From: an uncultured Blautia sp.
Lineage (GTDB): Bacteria > Bacillota > Clostridia > Lachnospirales > Lachnospiraceae
Length of the DNA stretch: 19,605 nt
Assembly: GCA_900539525.1 (NCBI GenBank)
Contig: UQCM01000048.1
Coordinates: 1 to 19,605 of the forward strand
Direction of reading: 5' to 3'
In this document: in pieces, positions 6,820-15,760 of the stretch
Numbering within the stretch: the stretch's first letter is position 1
Layout of the letters: each line of letters starts with the position of its first letter
The notes under the pieces: generated by a model
The model's database searches: none
Seen by the model: the letters and a program-made list of their open reading frames with translations, nothing else
What the model was told of the DNA's origin: nothing
Position numbers and translations under genes: made by a program

Positions 6820-9800
6820 ATGGAATACCAGAAAAAAAGATTTGGAATAATACCTGTTCTGGCAGCAGCTGTATTTATGATGTCGGCTGTACGAACGAAT
6901 GCTATGGACGACGTGTATCGTGAGCCCACACTGTCCGGGGCGGTAGAGACATGGGTTTATACCGGACAGGAACCTGGAAGCAGAACAAGAGTGTATGCAG
7001 ATGATCTGGAGGACGGGGATCTGACTGGAAAAATCGTACAGACGGGGAAGCTGGATACGACAAAACCGGGAACCTGTACGATCACCCGGCAGGTGAAGGA
7101 TTCGGATGGAAGAACAGTGAAGCTTGATACGACGGTTAAAGTTCTGGATAAAAACAGTGCTTCAGCAGAAGATAAGAAAGTTAAGATGAAGCTTCACACG
7201 CTGCCGGATGCTTCTCATCTGACAAACATCGGATTTAACAGGGGATATTACCATGACAGACAGAATCTGGGCATCTGGATTCCGGCAGATTCAGAAATCA
7301 GGATCCGTCTGGTTAACGCTCAGGAATTTGGGAAGAGATTGAAGCTGGAGTTTATGAATGATGATTCAAGGACAGAATCTTCAGCATTTATTCCGGCAAA
7401 CGGTGAATGGGTCACATTGAAAAATACATTCACGAAGGATGAGACCGAACAGAGTAAGGACAGTGTTCCCTTTATTGTTACACCGAAGGGAACAGATGTA
7501 CAGCCTGTGATCGAGTATGAATGGAATGAGCAGTTCAGGGAAATACCTGTTTACCGATATGGTGATTCGCAGGCTGGATTTTTTAAAGAGTGGAAGGAAT
7601 CAGACGATCCTTTTGCAATTATCGAAGGAAGTGCGGCAACCTTCCTTGTTCCTGTGATCGACAGGGATCATATCATTGATTCTGATTATGATACAACAGG
7701 AAAGTATTATTTTCACACCATTGATGAAATGCTGGACTGGTATGCAGCCTTTGTTGATCAGTACGATAAGTTTGCAGGTCTGGATTATGATGCAGAAGAG
7801 CCATATAACCAGAATGTACGCTCGAAATTCTTTATAAAGGCAAATCAGAATGGTATAGGACAGGCCTATTATACCGTGGATCACAGTGCCTACAATGGAA
7901 ACAGCCTTCAGCAGTATCTGTACAGACACTGGCTGTCACTTCATGAATTCGGGCATGGATATGAGGGAAATCTTGCATACAGGGAGCTTCCTCTTGTGGA
8001 GACGACCAACAATATCATGGGATATTATTTCGAATCATCCTATCGCAGTCCGGATGATTTCGGATGGCTGCTTTCCGGATTTTCCGGAACCAGGGAACAG
8101 AGATATGCCGCACTGGGAAAAAAAGCGGCAGACAGGCGAAAGACTTCTCTTTCTTTTGCAGGAATCGTAGAGGGTGCGTTGCATTATGATGTAAGTCTTT
8201 TTATGTTTACAAATATGCTGGATAAGCTCGGACCGGAAAAGACAGTGGCTGCAATGCATTCCCTGTATCGGAAATCCTATTATGAGAATGGAAAAGAAGC
8301 AGCTTCTTCAGATACAATTGCGGAGAGCTTCAGCCGTTCGGGTGGATATAATGTGCTTCCATATCTGGAAAGCTGGCATATTCATCCCTCCTCTAAGACG
8401 GAAAATACCATCTATGATATGGATCAGCCAATGCTGTATTATCTGAAGGATCTGATCCCGGATGATGCAGAATGTGAACAGGTACGTTCAAAACTGGGAC
8501 TGGATGGCATCTACAGCCTTGTGAGCACAGGTGAACTGGCATCTACAGGATATAAGAGCCGTGTGAGCATACAGATTGAAATGGATGATCTGGAGCAGAT
8601 CCGGAATAAGTATATTCTGATCAAGGATGGGTCGGATATCGTTAAGAAGCTTCCGGTTACCGGAAAGACGCTGGAGACAGAGCTTCCGGTGGGAATCTAT
8701 GAGGTGGAGCTTCCGGTTCCGAAAGGCATGGGGTACCGTTACGGAAATGAGTATCTGACGGCATCCAAAGGAAACGTAACAAAGACTGTCACTTATAAGA
8801 AGGAGCAGGGAAATCCGCTTGCAGACGATGTGAAGATAAGACTTCTGGGGCTTAGTGACAGTATCGTGGCTGAAGCATCTGTGGATACCGGAAGCCATAA
8901 GCTTACCTGGACCATTAATGGCATAAAGCCACATGAAGGCTTTCAGGATGTTTATATTTCCATCCGTGTGACCAGTCAGGATGGAAAAGAGCTTTTCAAC
9001 CGCAGCATGAAGGGAAATGAAAAGGCAGTGTCCGGCAGCACTGAGATGGATTTTCCGGCAGGCGCAAAGCTTGAAATCTATCATAAGGAAGCAGGAGGCC
9101 GGCTCGTGTTTGTCAGCAAGGATACGGGAGAGACACTTTCGTCATACCGTGTATCAGGGAATGACAGGACAATTACATATGTGATGACGGAGAATGGTCT
9201 GATGCAGACCGACTGGGATGAGAGTGAGAGAAAAAATGCCTATATGGATTATCTGATGGATTATTCCAGGTTCCAGATGCAGAATATGACGCAGAGCGAT
9301 GCCAGGGATCCGGCGAAATTTCACAACGAAAAAATGACCATGCAGATGGCATATGAAAAATTAGATGAAGGGGAAAAAGCAGAGTATCAGGCTGTTTACG
9401 GAACGCTGATCGGCGTGGAGCCTGAATCCTATGCCCGTTATGCAAAGCTGGACGGTCAGAGCTTTCAGGTATTTGCAGACAGCGAGCAGCCGGGCAGCGA
9501 AGCAGCAATAAAAGCAGTGGATGGAGATGAAAATACCTTCTGGCATACAAATTACAGTGGCGGTACCATGCCGGATATAGAAGGAGGAAAGAACAACAGC
9601 TTCACCATACTGCTTCCGGAAAATACAGATATTGGAAAGCTGGAGTATTTACCAAGACAACAGGGAAATAATGGAATCATTCTGAAATACAGCCTGTCTT
9701 ACAGTACGACGGAGGATCAGGATGACTTTGTGGAGATTCCAGTAAGAAATCCCGGCTGGACGGAAGATTCCAGAATCAAAAGTGTGGAATTTGATGCGCC

Positions 9801-10950
9801 GAATGCAAGAAGAATCCGTATCTGCGCACTGGCAACGGCGGGGATGCAGAAAGATACACATATCTCGGCGGCAGAATTTAGTTTGTACGAAAAATATGAA
9901 GTATCCCCCGGATATACCTGGCTGAGTGATCTGTATATGGATACGGATGCTTCAAACGGAACCGTCTATAAGGATAAGAATGGTCATGGACAGAATCTGG
10001 AACTTTGCGTGAGCGGAAGAAAGAAAGAATTTTCCAAAGGAATCGGTCTTACGGCAGGTACTGTGGCTGTATGGGATCTTACAGGAAAAAATGTGGATGT
10101 ATTCTCCGCATGGGCGGGGACCGATAACAGAGAAACAGCAGGAACATATGCTTCTGTAGAAATTTATGGTGACGGTACGCTTCTGTATCAGTCAGAAGCA
10201 CTGTATGCAGGTGATCCGGCAGAATCCGTATACCTGAATGTGCATCAGGTGAAAAAGCTGGAAATCAGGGAGACGGGAGGAAAAGTACCTGTATCTCTGG
10301 CAAATGCAAAATTTTTGAACAGCAGTGATAAGACAGAAATCACATTAAAGCAGGGAGAAACGGCAGCCATTGTGGAAAACTCTTCGCTGATACCGGCCGA
10401 CCGTGGAAAAGTCAGCTGGACTGTACAGGATCCGTCTGTTGCGACGGTAGATCAGAACGGTATGATCACAGCTGTGGGAGAGGGAAATACTAAAGTACAG
10501 GCTGTATTTGAAACGGGAAGCCTGAGCTGTACGGTACATGTGGAGAAGCTTCCGCAGAGAAAGCAAGAAGAGCAAGTGGATCAAAAACCGGCAGATGGTT
10601 CCCAGACAGAAACGCAAAAACAACAGGAAACGGAAATCACTGTGCCCTCCAATCCGGATAAAAAAGTGGAGAAGCCAAAGAAGGTGAAACTGAAAAAGAT
10701 CAGAATATCCGGAAAAAAAGCAACCGTTTCCTGGAAGAAGACAGCAAAGGCAGACGGATATGAGGTATGGGTAAAGGCAGGAAAGAAACCTCTCAAGAAG
10801 ATGAAATCGGTATCTGCCAGGAAAACAAGTGTTACGCTTGGAGGAATGAAAAAGGGACAAAAGTATCTGTTCCAGGTACGGGCATACCGTAAAAACGGGG
10901 CCGGGAAAAAAATCTATGGTCCATTTGCAAAAGTAACAAAGAAGTATTGA
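6820..10950 (+). CDS. Secreted M60 (enhancin-like) mucin metallopeptidase with carbohydrate-binding modules
   Basis: 1376 aa. Start fixed by GAAGGAG seven bases upstream and by a signal peptide (basic start, hydrophobic core, likely cut after TNA near 28). Domains by eye: Ig-like/DUF5011-type module (30-112); M60 gluzincin with zinc site HEFGH (375-379) and E394 in ETTNN as third ligand; a module like the putative mucin-binding domain that follows M60 in relatives (about 672-795); F5/8C or CBM32-like module (about 876-1020); NPCBM-like module (about 1030-1163); Big2-like Ig domain (about 1172-1240); Q/E/K-rich linker; basic Fn3-like domain (about 1288-1376). M60 enzymes cleave heavily O-glycosylated proteins such as mucins. 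No LPXTG anchor or S-layer repeats are seen, so it is released or held non-covalently. The next gene is a sialidase, which fits joint mucin attack. Family call firm, domain borders approximate. Confidence 0.92.
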   Translation: MEYQKKRFGIIPVLAAAVFMMSAVRTNAMDDVYREPTLSGAVETWVYTGQEPGSRTRVYADDLEDGDLTGKIVQTGKLDTTKPGTCTITRQVKDSDGRTVKLDTTVKVLDKNSASAEDKKVKMKLHTLPDASHLTNIGFNRGYYHDRQNLGIWIPADSEIRIRLVNAQEFGKRLKLEFMNDDSRTESSAFIPANGEWVTLKNTFTKDETEQSKDSVPFIVTPKGTDVQPVIEYEWNEQFREIPVYRYGDSQAGFFKEWKESDDPFAIIEGSAATFLVPVIDRDHIIDSDYDTTGKYYFHTIDEMLDWYAAFVDQYDKFAGLDYDAEEPYNQNVRSKFFIKANQNGIGQAYYTVDHSAYNGNSLQQYLYRHWLSLHEFGHGYEGNLAYRELPLVETTNNIMGYYFESSYRSPDDFGWLLSGFSGTREQRYAALGKKAADRRKTSLSFAGIVEGALHYDVSLFMFTNMLDKLGPEKTVAAMHSLYRKSYYENGKEAASSDTIAESFSRSGGYNVLPYLESWHIHPSSKTENTIYDMDQPMLYYLKDLIPDDAECEQVRSKLGLDGIYSLVSTGELASTGYKSRVSIQIEMDDLEQIRNKYILIKDGSDIVKKLPVTGKTLETELPVGIYEVELPVPKGMGYRYGNEYLTASKGNVTKTVTYKKEQGNPLADDVKIRLLGLSDSIVAEASVDTGSHKLTWTINGIKPHEGFQDVYISIRVTSQDGKELFNRSMKGNEKAVSGSTEMDFPAGAKLEIYHKEAGGRLVFVSKDTGETLSSYRVSGNDRTITYVMTENGLMQTDWDESERKNAYMDYLMDYSRFQMQNMTQSDARDPAKFHNEKMTMQMAYEKLDEGEKAEYQAVYGTLIGVEPESYARYAKLDGQSFQVFADSEQPGSEAAIKAVDGDENTFWHTNYSGGTMPDIEGGKNNSFTILLPENTDIGKLEYLPRQQGNNGIILKYSLSYSTTEDQDDFVEIPVRNPGWTEDSRIKSVEFDAPNARRIRICALATAGMQKDTHISAAEFSLYEKYEVSPGYTWLSDLYMDTDASNGTVYKDKNGHGQNLELCVSGRKKEFSKGIGLTAGTVAVWDLTGKNVDVFSAWAGTDNRETAGTYASVEIYGDGTLLYQSEALYAGDPAESVYLNVHQVKKLEIRETGGKVPVSLANAKFLNSSDKTEITLKQGETAAIVENSSLIPADRGKVSWTVQDPSVATVDQNGMITAVGEGNTKVQAVFETGSLSCTVHVEKLPQRKQEEQVDQKPADGSQTETQKQQETEITVPSNPDKKVEKPKKVKLKKIRISGKKATVSWKKTAKADGYEVWVKAGKKPLKKMKSVSARKTSVTLGGMKKGQKYLFQVRAYRKNGAGKKIYGPFAKVTKKY

Positions 10951-10959
10951 TTGATCACC

Positions 10960-10990
10960 CCGGATACCGTAAAAGGTATCCGGAGTTTCT
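10960..10990 (+). terminator. Intrinsic terminator after the M60 gene
   Basis: A perfect nine-base-pair stem CCGGATACC/GGTATCCGG with a six-base loop lies nine bases after the stop codon. The tail (AGTTTCTAAATC) is only modestly T-rich, so termination may be partial. Confidence 0.65.
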
Positions 10991-11032
10991 AAATCCAAAC
11001 ACTATCTTAACAAGAAATTCCTATTAAATTTA

Positions 11033-11061
11033 TTGAAAAATTATAAAATGTAAAGTATGAT
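11033..11061 (+). promoter_or_regulatory. Sigma-A promoter of the sialidase gene
   Basis: TTGAAA (11033-11038) and TATGAT (11056-11061) are separated by exactly 17 bases. The predicted transcript has a leader of about 120 nt before the ribosome site at 11176-11183. No riboswitch or repressor palindrome was recognised in the leader. Confidence 0.75.
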
Positions 11062-11188
11062 AGTAATAAGAACCATAAAAGGGAAGGGGAAACAGAAAAA
11101 ACTATGCAGATTGCATAAGTTCTGTATAAAGGAAAGTATTTATGGTCAGAAATCGAGAACTGAAAGGTTACGTGTAAAGGAGGAAGAT

Positions 11189-14100
11189 ATGAAAAAGAAA
11201 GGGTTGATGTTACAGAAGTGGAAAAGAAGGATCAGTCTGGCAGTGTCCTGTGTGATGGCAGTGACGATGCTTCCGGTATTTTCAGCTTCTGCAAAGGAGA
11301 CAGAACTGATAAAGGCAGGAAGCCTGGGGGTCACAGAGGATACGGTTACTCTGGGACAGCCATTTCCGACAGGAACAGCAGACAGCTACAATTTCCGTAT
11401 TCCGGTACTGATCTCTGTGGAAAACGGAGAACACAGAGGAAATCTGATCGCGGCAGCAGATGCGAGATATGCGACACCCGGAGATGGAGGCGGTCTGGAT
11501 ACGATCGCTTCTGTATCTACGGATATGGGGCAGACCTGGAATTACAGTTTTCCGATCTGGTTTCCCGACAGTGAGGGATATGCAACCAGAAATGCTACTA
11601 CGGTTATTGATCCGGCACTTGTAGAAGGACCGGATGGTACGATCTACTGTCTGGCAGATGTGAATCCTACAGGAATCACGACACAGTATGGAAGTGTTCC
11701 GAATGGAAGAGGATATATCAAGGTGAACGGGGTGAACCGCATCGCTCTGACAGATAATTATGCAAATGCCGGAACAGATCCGACATCGAATGAGACCAGC
11801 TATGCTTACTATGTAGGGGATTTTGTAAACGGATATGCGCCGGTGCTGAGGCGCTCGGACAATGGAGCTACCGACTGGCGTGTGGATGAGTGGTATAACA
11901 TTGAAAAGAAGATTAACGGCACTTTTGAGCCTCTGACACAGAAACAGGTAAATACAGACCGGGATGTGCAGCAGAACGTATTTTACAGGGACTCAGAGCT
12001 TCATGTGTTTAATATCGGATATGTCTGGATCGTGGAATCGAGAGACGGGGGATGTACATGGGTAAATCCGAGAATCGTGAATGATCAGGTAAAGAGAGAA
12101 ACAGGAGACGGTGCGATCCTGGTATCACCGGGAAAGGGTCTGACCACCAGTGATGGTGTGATCACGGTTCCCTTCTACAGCACGGGACAGGGTGAGAGAG
12201 CCAGCTTTATCTACTCCAGAGACGGCATTAACTGGAAGCGTACAAACGATGTGCTTCCCACAGGAAGTGCCAATAAATCTTCGGAGAGCGAGATGGTGGA
12301 GCTTTCGGACGGTACCCTGCGTATGTTCTTTAGAAGCGGCAGAAATAGCAACAATATCTGCTATGCGGATGCTGTCAGAAATGCCAGCGGAGATTATACC
12401 ATGGGAGCCATGGTAGAGACAGGCGTACCGGCATGGGGAGACTGTAATGTCACGGCGATCCGTTACTCCAGGAAGTCCAATGGCAGAGATCTGATTCTTG
12501 TGGCGTGTCCGAGTAAGGGAAATCCAGCGCGTTCCTATGGAAAAGTATATTCCTTTGAAGTAAACGAAGATAAGACGATGACACTTTTGGGAACGGTTGA
12601 TATTGAAGATCCGGAATATAATAACGGATATGCCTATTCCTGTCTGACTGAGCAGCAGGACGGCACGGTAGGGCTGCTCTATGAGCCGAATACAGGAGGG
12701 CATATCGGAAAAGCGCCGCACAGGATGCTGTATGAGAGCTATCATATTCTTGAACTGGCTCCGAGTGCAGTCATTGATGATACCATCATTGATGTGGAGC
12801 TGTCGGCAGAAAAAGCTGTTTATACGAGAAGCTATGAAAAGGCAGGAGAACCTGTGATCTCACAGCAGCCGGATCCGGTGGTCGCATCGGTTACGGCAGA
12901 AAAGGATGGACAGGCAGCGCCTGTTCTGTATTCTCATACTGGTACTGATAATGTATTTTCTGCCAGTCCGGACAAGAGTCTGACACTGCAGGATTGCGAA
13001 TTTACGATTACCAGTGGGACAGGTACAAATATATATACAATTTATAATGCGTCAAAGAACCTGTATCTGAACAATACCTGGGCAACTAATTATTTCAGCG
13101 CAGAGTCAAAGGGAATGAAGATTGAGAAGGTACAGGGTGAAGAAGGATTTGTGATTCTTCCAAATGATGGATCCACACGTAGAATCTTTTTCTTCCGTAC
13201 TAAAAATATCTTTGATGCAGCAGGAAGCTTTAATGCGTCTTATGATGCAAACTGGAACTTTACTCTGCTCAAAAAGAAAGGAACAGTATCGGAGAGTGAT
13301 CTGGTGCCGGGATATGAGAAGGCGGAGTCGATTACTTCAGGAGATACATATCTGATCACCTGTGTGGAAGGCGACAAAGTCTATATTATGTATCCGGACA
13401 ACAACAGCTATACGCGGACCAGGCTTTATAAGGGAGAAATAGAGCAGGGAACAGGCAGCCGGACAAAGGTAACGGTCACAAAGGGAAACACTATGGGAAT
13501 GACGACGGCTGTCATCGATGGTGTGACCTACCGGATCGAAGTAAACGATGGAGCAGAAAAGATCCAGATCGAGCAGGGACAAAGCTATGTGGTTGACGGA
13601 GCCAATGCTTCTCATGCCGGCGGGGATACAGATGCAGTCCGGACAGAGGAGAGGGTGAAGTATTTCCTCTGTGATCATACATCAGATACCAATAATACAG
13701 ACAGTGCATTTGCCAGGGAAGCCAATCCCGTCATGGATCTGGAAAATGCGGAGATGACCTTTGTGCAGACAGAAGGGGATAAGTATCGCATAAAGAATGA
13801 ATTTATTGATCATTATGTGGCAAATACCAGTCATATCTTCTATTTTGATCCGATTCCGGCAGATATGACAGTAAGTACAGTGAGCACAGGACAGGGAAAT
13901 GTATTCCGTATCCGCAACAGCCAGAACAGCTATCTTTGCTACAATTATGCAAGCTCCATCTTTGACCGAAGCAGTTATCTGGACAGCTGGACAGGCGGAA
14001 CCTATGATTTTGTGCTTTTTGAGAAAAAGGATACGGCTTCTGACAGTGATCTGATTCCGGGATATCAGAGGGCGAACAGCATTGTATCCGGTAAAAATTA

Positions 14101-15379
14101 TCTGATTACCTGCGTCAGGGACAATTATGTGATTATCCTTTATCCGGGTGCAGTGGATCAGGCGTCATGGGATAATGTGAATAACCTGACAACGCAGGCA
14201 AAGAACAGCAGGACAAAGCTGTTCAGAAAGCAGCCGGTTACACAGACCGTTGTCACAGGTACAGCTTCCGGAAAGAGTGTCAGACTGCAGATTGATGGAA
14301 AGCTTTATGCTTTCGAGATTCATGAAGCAGTATCAAAGAGTGCTGCGGCATCCAGTTTCCAGGCTGTACTGGAAATGGTTGCGGCATTGGCAGAGAAAGG
14401 AAAAGAAGAATATACAGAGACTTCCTGGTCAGTCCTGATGCAGGCCTATGAGAAGGCAGCAGACGCACAGGGTGATCTGTCTGTTCCGGAACTGAAAAGC
14501 CTTACCAGAGAGCTGACAGAAGCAAAGGAAAATCTGAAAGTGACAGACAAAGAATTAGAGGCTGCGAAAGAGCAGGCAAAGAGTCTTCTTACCGATGTTT
14601 CTACTGACTATCAGGCAGGACAGAAAAATTATACAGATCAGAGCTGGAAGGCATTTAAAGAGGCTTATGAGGATCTGCAGAAGGCATTGGAATCAGAAAG
14701 TAAGGAAGAACTGGCGGCGATGGAGGCGAAGCTTCGTGAGGCCAGAAAGAATCTGGAACCTGTAAAGACAGATAAGGATGGCAGGGATGATCTCACAACA
14801 GATCCGGGGCGAAATGAGAATCAAGGGAATCCAGCAGTGACAGAAGCACCGTCTGTAAAATCTGTAAAAGCTTCGGCAGGTAAAAAAGGAATATCTGTAA
14901 AGGTTACCGTACAGACGGTAAAAGGTGCAGACCATTATGCGGTGTATCGGGTATCAGGAACGAAGCGTGTCCTTGTCGGAAAGACGAAGTCCGGAAGAAC
15001 CACAGTAACAGACCAAAAGGTAACAGGAAGAAAAGTATCCTACTATGCAGTGGCATGTGCTGCAGATGGAAGGGAAATCAGCGGCAGAGGTGCAGAGAAA
15101 GCAGTCACCCTGGAGGCTCCTGTGAAGCTTCAGAAGCCTGCCCGGACAGAGAAAGGAATCCGTATCTCCTGGAAGAAGAGTAAAAAGGCAGTCAAATATG
15201 TCATCTACCGTTCAGAAAAGAAGAACTCCGGTTATGTGAGAGTGGCTGTTGTTTCGAAAAAATCATTATCTTATCTTGATAAAAAAGTGAAGAAAGGTAA
15301 GAACTGTTATTATAAGGTGGCCGTTAAGACCAGAAATGGCGTAAGCCTGATGAGTAAGGCGGGCAGGGCAAAGTATTAA
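11189..15379 (+). CDS. Secreted multidomain sialidase (GH33)
   Basis: 1396 aa. ATG chosen because AAAGGAGG lies five bases upstream and a signal peptide follows directly (likely cut after SASA). Reading on upstream to 11057 adds 44 residues that overlap the promoter. The GH33 propeller (about 45-560) keeps all expected catalytic residues: FRIP Arg (R70), acid/base Asp (D99), Glu of SESEMVEL (E366), R382, R448 and nucleophile Tyr of YSCL (Y483). Asp boxes are STDMGQTW (near 110), SRDGGCTW and SRDGINW. About 564-789 and 790-1047 form an internally duplicated module not recognised from known families. Then come two FIVAR-like helical repeats (about 1050-1193), a polar linker, and two basic Fn3-like modules (about 1220-1396). 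It releases terminal sialic acid outside the cell. Hydrolytic and intramolecular-trans types cannot be told apart. No anchor motif, and no nan genes adjacent. Confidence 0.93.
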   Translation: MKKKGLMLQKWKRRISLAVSCVMAVTMLPVFSASAKETELIKAGSLGVTEDTVTLGQPFPTGTADSYNFRIPVLISVENGEHRGNLIAAADARYATPGDGGGLDTIASVSTDMGQTWNYSFPIWFPDSEGYATRNATTVIDPALVEGPDGTIYCLADVNPTGITTQYGSVPNGRGYIKVNGVNRIALTDNYANAGTDPTSNETSYAYYVGDFVNGYAPVLRRSDNGATDWRVDEWYNIEKKINGTFEPLTQKQVNTDRDVQQNVFYRDSELHVFNIGYVWIVESRDGGCTWVNPRIVNDQVKRETGDGAILVSPGKGLTTSDGVITVPFYSTGQGERASFIYSRDGINWKRTNDVLPTGSANKSSESEMVELSDGTLRMFFRSGRNSNNICYADAVRNASGDYTMGAMVETGVPAWGDCNVTAIRYSRKSNGRDLILVACPSKGNPARSYGKVYSFEVNEDKTMTLLGTVDIEDPEYNNGYAYSCLTEQQDGTVGLLYEPNTGGHIGKAPHRMLYESYHILELAPSAVIDDTIIDVELSAEKAVYTRSYEKAGEPVISQQPDPVVASVTAEKDGQAAPVLYSHTGTDNVFSASPDKSLTLQDCEFTITSGTGTNIYTIYNASKNLYLNNTWATNYFSAESKGMKIEKVQGEEGFVILPNDGSTRRIFFFRTKNIFDAAGSFNASYDANWNFTLLKKKGTVSESDLVPGYEKAESITSGDTYLITCVEGDKVYIMYPDNNSYTRTRLYKGEIEQGTGSRTKVTVTKGNTMGMTTAVIDGVTYRIEVNDGAEKIQIEQGQSYVVDGANASHAGGDTDAVRTEERVKYFLCDHTSDTNNTDSAFAREANPVMDLENAEMTFVQTEGDKYRIKNEFIDHYVANTSHIFYFDPIPADMTVSTVSTGQGNVFRIRNSQNSYLCYNYASSIFDRSSYLDSWTGGTYDFVLFEKKDTASDSDLIPGYQRANSIVSGKNYLITCVRDNYVIILYPGAVDQASWDNVNNLTTQAKNSRTKLFRKQPVTQTVVTGTASGKSVRLQIDGKLYAFEIHEAVSKSAAASSFQAVLEMVAALAEKGKEEYTETSWSVLMQAYEKAADAQGDLSVPELKSLTRELTEAKENLKVTDKELEAAKEQAKSLLTDVSTDYQAGQKNYTDQSWKAFKEAYEDLQKALESESKEELAAMEAKLREARKNLEPVKTDKDGRDDLTTDPGRNENQGNPAVTEAPSVKSVKASAGKKGISVKVTVQTVKGADHYAVYRVSGTKRVLVGKTKSGRTTVTDQKVTGRKVSYYAVACAADGREISGRGAEKAVTLEAPVKLQKPARTEKGIRISWKKSKKAVKYVIYRSEKKNSGYVRVAVVSKKSLSYLDKKVKKGKNCYYKVAVKTRNGVSLMSKAGRAKY

Positions 15380-15423
15380 AGAGAAGGCAGCTGTTTTGAG
15401 ACGTTACAGCTAAGTGATAATGG

Positions 15424-15467
15424 AAGGAAATCCGATACCATAGCGAGTATTGGGTTTCCTTTTATTT
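15424..15467 (+). terminator. Intrinsic terminator after the sialidase gene
   Basis: A long hairpin AAGGAAA-t-CC-g-ATAC paired with GTAT-t-GG-g-TTTCCTT, with an eight-base loop and two single mismatches, is followed by TTATTT. It ends exactly where the 153-bp inverted-repeat element begins (GTAAC at 15468). Confidence 0.8.
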
Positions 15468-15620
15468 GTAACTGTTCAGAGTCATGCAGATTTATAAATA
15501 TTTGCCTTGGGGAGCTTGCTCACCAGAGACAAATTTTATAAATCTATAGGGCGAGAGCCCTACATGAGCAAAAGGAAACCCTCGCAGAGGCGATTTTGCG
15601 AATGGACTCTGAATAGTTAC
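15468..15620. mobile_element. 153-bp non-coding inverted-repeat element (MITE-like)
   Basis: The ends GTAACTGTTCAGAGTC (15468-15483) and GACTCTGAATAGTTAC (15605-15620) are inverted copies with one mismatch. Inside are a perfect 11-bp inverted repeat AGATTTATAAA/TTTATAAATCT (15488-15498 and 15535-15545), a hairpin around GGAGC/GCTC, and a hairpin AGGGC/GCCCT (15549-15560). Most of the left half can fold into one long stem. The right 50 bases recur at 6685-6734 and, inverted, at 19556-19605. There is no transposase inside and no clear target-site duplication: the left flank is TTATTT and the right flank TTTTAT. The inverted ends and dispersed copies suggest a MITE or RNA-structured repeat. Confidence 0.75.
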
Positions 15621-15680
15621 TTTTATTTTGTGATATGGGAAATTCAAAGGAATTGGTGGGCTTGCCAGCTTTGTTTTGTG

Positions 15681-15708
15681 GTATATGGGGAAATAAACGG
15701 CATATATA
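15681..15708 (+). promoter_or_regulatory. Weak sigma-E-like promoter candidate for spmA
   Basis: GTATAT (15681-15686) and CATATATA (15701-15708) with a 14-base spacer resemble the mother-cell sigma-E pattern (ATA-rich -35 box and CATA-rich -10 box). spmA is a mother-cell gene in B. subtilis. The match is loose and the region is AT-rich. Confidence 0.25.
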
Positions 15709-15760
15709 TGGTAAATAATTATGGAATTGCAGAATTCCGGGTAACGGGGGAAGAAAAAGC

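Noticed and set aside
6696..6929. Minus-strand frame with repeated FHFSFSFYVT units
   Set aside because: It is the complement of the A-rich 30-bp duplication and of the start of the M60 gene, with no ribosome site. It is a shadow.
11057..11188. 44-residue N-terminal extension of the sialidase reading frame
   Set aside because: It overlaps the TATGAT box of the predicted promoter and has no ribosome site. ATG at 11189 has AAAGGAGG five bases upstream and begins a proper signal peptide.
15468..15620. Classical insertion sequence
   Set aside because: It has inverted ends, but is only 153 bp, has no transposase code and shows no clear target duplication. It was kept as a MITE-like repeat.
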